This document shows, in pieces, positions 60,277-64,000 of a DNA stretch of 64,000 bases; within the stretch, counting starts at the first letter, position 1; every line of letters starts with the position of its first letter. The DNA comes from Pseudomonas sp. ISL-84 (GTDB lineage Bacteria > Bacillota > Bacilli > Bacillales > Cytobacillaceae). The notes under the pieces were generated by a model. That model was not told where the DNA came from. It saw nothing but the letters and a program-made list of their open reading frames with translations, and searched no databases. The position numbers were made by a program, and so were the translations under genes. Location of the stretch: the NCBI GenBank assembly GCA_018613035.1, contig JAGGRA010000029.1:55585-119584 (forward strand), given 5' to 3'.

Positions 60277-62790
60277 TTATTTTTCTGCACCACAGCAGTT
60301 TTTATATTTTTTGCCGCTGCCGCAGATGCACGGGTCGTTGCGCCCAACGTCCATTTGCTTAACGACTGGCTTTTTCTTGACTTTTTCTCCGTCTTCTTTC
60401 GGGTTGACGGCCTGGCCTTTGGCAACTTCCTGACGCTCGAGGTTGTTGCGGATTTCGGCTTTCATGATGTACTTGGCCACGTCTTCTTCGATGGAAGCAA
60501 CCATATTTTCGAACATGGCAAAGCCTTCTGCCTGGTACTCGCGCAGCGGATCTGTCTGGCCGTATGCGCGCAGGTGGATACCCTGGCGAAGCTGGTCCAT
60601 GGCGTCGATATGGTCCATCCACTTGGAGTCAACGGCACGCAGCACGATAACTTTCTCGAATTCGCGCATTTGCTCAGGCTGGAGCATTTGCTCTTTTTCG
60701 TCGTAGCGTTCTTTCACCTTGGCAAAAATCGTTTCAGCGATTTCTTCTGTATCTTTGCCGCGGATATCGTCCACTGTCAGGTCACCTTCATGGAGAAGGT
60801 TCCCGTTTACATAGTCAATGATGCCTTGGAGGTTCCAGTTTTCTTCGTCTTCATGGCCTGGCGCATAGGCTTCGACATTGCGCTGTATGCTGGTCATGAT
60901 CATTTTTTCAACAATGTCTCTCAGGTTCTCGGACTCAAGAACTTCGTTACGCTGACCGTATAGGATTTCACGCTGCTGGCGAAGAACATCGTCGTAGGAA
61001 AGAAGCTGCTTACGCGCATCAAAGTTATTGCCCTCAACGCGTTTTTGCGCAGATTCAACCGCTCTTGAAACCATTTTACTCTGGATCGGCTGGGTGTCAT
61101 CCATGCCGAGGCGCTCCATCATCGATTTCATATTGTCGGAGCCGAAGCGGCGCATCAGTTCATCCTCCATAGAAAGGTAGAACTGTGTTACACCCGGGTC
61201 TCCCTGACGGCCGGAACGTCCGCGGAGCTGGTTATCGATACGTCTGCTTTCGTGACGCTCTGTACCGATAACGGCAAGTCCGCCACGTTCCTTTACACCT
61301 TCGCCGAGCTTTATGTCAGTACCGCGGCCCGCCATGTTTGTCGCGATAGTAACGGCACCTTGTTTACCTGCGTCCGCGATAATTTCAGCTTCACGGCCGT
61401 GATTTTTCGCGTTCAGGACATTATGCGGAACACCTTTTTTGGAGAGGTATTTAGAGATAATTTCAGATGTTTCGATTGCTACTGTACCGACAAGAACAGG
61501 CTGTCCATTTTTGTAGCGCTCTGCAATATCTTCCACAACGGCGCGGAACTTGCCGTCCATTGTTGCGTAAATTAAATCCGGACGGTCGTCACGGGCAATC
61601 GGACGGTTTGTCGGGATGACCACAACATTCATATTGTAAATATTACGGAATTCCTCTTCTTCCGTTTTCGCCGTACCCGTCATACCGGCAAGCTTTTCGT
61701 ACATACGGAAGTAGTTCTGGAATGTGATCGTCGCAAGTGTCATGCTTTCGTTTTGGATTTCAAGGCCTTCTTTTGCTTCAATTGCCTGGTGAAGTCCATC
61801 GCTGTAGCGGCGGCCTTTCATCAGACGGCCAGTAAATTGGTCAACGATGACGATTTCGCCTTCCTGGACGACATAGTCAACGTCAAGATGCATGCTTGAG
61901 TGTGCCTTTAACGCCTGTGTAATATGGTGGTTAAGGGCAACATGTGAAATGTCGAAAAGGTTCTCGATTCCAAAAGCCTTCTCTGCTTTTGTCATTCCTT
62001 CTTCTGTCAGCTGAACACCCTTTGTTTTTTCATCATACGTGTAATCCTCGTCTTTTTTCAGGCGGCTGACAAACGCATTCGCCTGGATATAAAGCTGAGT
62101 TGATTTTTGGGCAGAGCCTGAAATGATCAGCGGTGTACGCGCTTCATCAATCAGGATGGAGTCAACTTCATCGATAACGGCATAATGAAGCGGGCGCTGA
62201 ACCTTCTGCTCTTTGTAAAGAACCATGTTATCGCGAAGGTAGTCAAAGCCAAGCTCATTATTGGTGCCGTATGTGATGTCGGCAGCATAGGCAGCCTGTT
62301 TTTCTTCCTTGGAAAGTCCATTCAGGTTAAGGCCAACAGTCAGGCCAAGGAATTCGTAAAGCTGACCCATTTCAGTGGCGTCACGGCTGGCAAGGTATTC
62401 GTTGACCGTTACAACGTGAACGCCTTTGCCAGTTAGTGCGTTCAAATAAACCGGCATAGTCGCAGTCAGGGTTTTACCTTCACCGGTTTTCATCTCGGAA
62501 ATATTGCCTTCGTGAAGGGAGATTCCCCCCATTAACTGTACAGGATAAGGATATAAGCCAAGAACGCGCTTCGCTGCTTCGCGGACAACCGCAAATGCTT
62601 CGATCAGCATATCATCAACGGATTCACCCTTTTGGTAGCGTGCCTTGAATTCTTCCGTTTTTGCGCGCAGCTGCTCGTCCGATAATTTTTCGGTATCAGA
62701 TGCAAGTCCATCAATTTGTTCTGCCATTTTGGTGAGGCGTTTTATTTCGCGTTTATTTTGATCAAACACTTTATTTAAAATCCCAAGCAT
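60277..62790 (-). CDS. secA: Preprotein translocase ATPase SecA
   Basis: 837 residues from the ATG at 62790 with AAAGGAGCG upstream; further upstream the frame is open by chance. Landmarks include Walker [18 protein letters not shown], the DEAD-type motif [18 protein letters not shown], the helicase motif [37 protein letters not shown] and the C-terminal zinc motif [16 protein letters not shown]. The protein drives unfolded preproteins through SecYEG. It is followed by prfB as in B. subtilis. Usually hpf lies upstream; here a NERD-domain gene does. Confidence 0.98.
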   Translation of the reverse strand: MLGILNKVFDQNKREIKRLTKMAEQIDGLASDTEKLSDEQLRAKTEEFKARYQKGESVDDMLIEAFAVVREAAKRVLGLYPYPVQLMGGISLHEGNISEMKTGEGKTLTATMPVYLNALTGKGVHVVTVNEYLASRDATEMGQLYEFLGLTVGLNLNGLSKEEKQAAYAADITYGTNNELGFDYLRDNMVLYKEQKVQRPLHYAVIDEVDSILIDEARTPLIISGSAQKSTQLYIQANAFVSRLKKDEDYTYDEKTKGVQLTEEGMTKAEKAFGIENLFDISHVALNHHITQALKAHSSMHLDVDYVVQEGEIVIVDQFTGRLMKGRRYSDGLHQAIEAKEGLEIQNESMTLATITFQNYFRMYEKLAGMTGTAKTEEEEFRNIYNMNVVVIPTNRPIARDDRPDLIYATMDGKFRAVVEDIAERYKNGQPVLVGTVAIETSEIISKYLSKKGVPHNVLNAKNHGREAEIIADAGKQGAVTIATNMAGRGTDIKLGEGVKERGGLAVIGTERHESRRIDNQLRGRSGRQGDPGVTQFYLSMEDELMRRFGSDNMKSMMERLGMDDTQPIQSKMVSRAVESAQKRVEGNNFDARKQLLSYDDVLRQQREILYGQRNEVLESENLRDIVEKMIMTSIQRNVEAYAPGHEDEENWNLQGIIDYVNGNLLHEGDLTVDDIRGKDTEEIAETIFAKVKERYDEKEQMLQPEQMREFEKVIVLRAVDSKWMDHIDAMDQLRQGIHLRAYGQTDPLREYQAEGFAMFENMVASIEEDVAKYIMKAEIRNNLERQEVAKGQAVNPKEDGEKVKKKPVVKQMDVGRNDPCICGSGKKYKNCCGAEK

Positions 62791-62971
62791 TAAAAACGCT
62801 CCTTTATAGTGGATATGAGAGTCATTTGCTGATCCGCCCTTTTCTGGAAAAAAGGTAGTAATTAAAAAAGATTCGCTTTTTACCGGCGGAATCCTCCCAT
62901 GAAAATTCACATTATTTCTTATTAATATTACCACTTTGGGAGGGGGGTGACAACTTATGCCACATGTCAGC

Positions 62972-63964
62972 TTAATCTAGGTTCTTAATTTGCTGATAGT
63001 TTGGCGGCGGGAAATATACTCTGCCTTTTTTAGTACCGGAATAAGGCAGCTGCATCGATGAGATAAGTTTCCTGGCTATTTCTCCGGACGGAATCTGCAG
63101 AAAGCGGCAAATTCCCTGATTGGTTAAGGGGGAATGGCTGTTAAGGAGAAAAAGGTCTATGAGGGCTTGGATATGAGCATTCTTATCTTTGGATTTACAT
63201 TGCGGGCAATACCATGTTCCAAAGTGGCGCTTCATTGGTTTGTATGAACAAGCTTTGCATATGACACCTGTTTGAATATCGCATAATTGTATTTCATAGT
63301 GTTTTAAGATATTAAAAGGGCTGGGTGTATGCTCTTTAATCAGGGCACGTGAAACCTTCTTTAAGTCTTTTAATGTTATGACCTCATTTTTGTATGCAGC
63401 TTCGATTTTTTCAATATTTTTCAGGAGGAATTGGACATGCATGACTTTTTGCAGCATTTTGGCATAGCCTGGAGCGGATTTGAGGATGGTTGAGGGTTTG
63501 CTGATTATGATAAGAAATTCGACCGGAATGTTGAAATGGCGTTTCTGGAGCCACTTTTTCAGTTCAGCACACTGTTGGCTGGCCTGTTCCATCGGATTGG
63601 GATATCCTTTGACTTCACCCTTGCTATTCGTTTGAATTAATTGATTGAAGTCAGAGTCGAAATATAACGTTCCCCCGTAGTTTTTCACTTCTAAAATCAA
63701 GGCGAAAGCGGAGTTGAGGAGCAGGGTGTCAATTTGAAAGTAGTATTTTCCGTTTGAGAGCCGGAGATCATGGAGGATTACGTACTCTTTTTCCGGGAGT
63801 TTGCTGAGGTGGAAATCAATTGCTTGCTCTCCTTTGTAACCTGCTAATCTTTTGGTTTGATCAGACTCGATATCAGTCCTTTTTGGATGATTCTTCGGGA
63901 TTCTCTTCAGCAGGGCATGATTTTTCTGAATTCGGATGGGTACAAATCGTTCTTTTTCAATCAA
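62972..63964 (-). CDS. NERD domain protein with C-terminal zinc ribbon
   Basis: 330 residues from a TTG at 63964, eight bases after GGGAG; a GTG at 63973 is also in frame but lies on that site. Residues 40-150 form a nuclease-related domain: [34 protein letters not shown] with the Asp and Glu-Val-Lys residues of the PD-(D/E)XK-like site. Around residues 238-262 [20 protein letters not shown] forms a four-cysteine zinc ribbon, and the C-terminal 50 residues look like a small winged helix. Domain choice suggests DNA binding or cleavage; the biological role is unknown. Confidence 0.88.
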   Translation of the reverse strand: MIEKERFVPIRIQKNHALLKRIPKNHPKRTDIESDQTKRLAGYKGEQAIDFHLSKLPEKEYVILHDLRLSNGKYYFQIDTLLLNSAFALILEVKNYGGTLYFDSDFNQLIQTNSKGEVKGYPNPMEQASQQCAELKKWLQKRHFNIPVEFLIIISKPSTILKSAPGYAKMLQKVMHVQFLLKNIEKIEAAYKNEVITLKDLKKVSRALIKEHTPSPFNILKHYEIQLCDIQTGVICKACSYKPMKRHFGTWYCPQCKSKDKNAHIQALIDLFLLNSHSPLTNQGICRFLQIPSGEIARKLISSMQLPYSGTKKGRVYFPPPNYQQIKNLD

Positions 63965-64000
63965 AAGCAGCACTCCCTTAAGTCAAGTCCTGATTATTGT

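Noticed and set aside
60355..60963. 202-codon plus-strand open frame
   Set aside because: It is antisense to secA with a Phe/Val/His-rich product typical of shadow frames.

Overview
The window looks like chromosomal DNA of an endospore-forming Bacillaceae bacterium (Bacillus/Cytobacillus-like). Supporting evidence: an alpha/beta-type small acid-soluble spore protein, a CtpB-type sporulation protease, a CotJC-like manganese catalase, a PAS-type sporulation-kinase-like histidine kinase, MinJ, CsbA, GGAGG-type ribosome binding sites with frequent GTG/TTG starts, and a prfB gene with the classic +1 frameshift site. Species assignment is not possible from what I can see.

Layout. The backbone, read on the minus strand, is secA - prfB - (insert) - yvjA - cccB - ftsE - ftsX - M23 hydrolase - ctpB - minJ - (insert) - csbA. 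This is the order known from Bacillus subtilis, opened by accessory blocks. 1-9.7 kb: a class III aminotransferase (cut by the window edge), a paired short chromate transporter, a gamma-glutamyltransferase-like enzyme, a complete TctABC tripartite transporter, a SulP permease with no canonical start codon and an Lrp/AsnC regulator. 9.8-18.9 kb: csbA, SASP, EamA exporter divergent from a MocR regulator, PAS histidine kinase, NRDE protein, AI-2E family permease, an acidic lipoprotein, a general stress protein behind a probable SigB promoter and an unknown protein. 19.1-23.4 kb: four glycosyltransferases and the remnant of another. 23.5-32.5 kb: core cell-division and respiratory genes plus manganese catalase. 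33.0-35.6 kb: a three-domain CoA-disulfide reductase and a heptad-repeat coiled-coil protein. 35.9-58.2 kb: a 22-kb sugar-acid catabolic island. 58.7-64 kb: prfB, secA and a NERD-domain protein.

The island is the most interesting part. In transcription order it holds two TRAP transporters (each behind a near-identical 26-bp operator), a LarA-family nickel hydroxyacid racemase/epimerase homologue, a YjhG/YagF-type aldonate dehydratase, an IclR regulator, an FAH-family protein of the 2-keto-3-deoxypentonate dehydratase type, a split UxaA-family dehydratase, an alpha-ketoglutarate semialdehyde dehydrogenase, then D-galactonate dehydratase, a DapA-family lyase, an unrecognised enzyme, a CtBP-type 2-hydroxyacid dehydrogenase, a second FAH protein, KDG kinase, KDPG aldolase and finally LarE. 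LarE makes the nickel-pincer cofactor that LarA-family enzymes need. The two together suggest that a nickel-dependent epimerase feeds non-standard sugar-acid epimers into a non-phosphorylative (Weimberg-like) branch and a KDG/KDPG branch.

Between genes there are three arrays of ~20-nt degenerate units, three copies of a ~200-bp Bacillus-type dispersed repeat, an operator pair (CsoR/CstR-like plus Fnr-like) in front of the CoA-disulfide reductase gene, and a triple inverted motif in front of tctC. I saw no rRNA, tRNA, CRISPR array, transposase or prophage gene.
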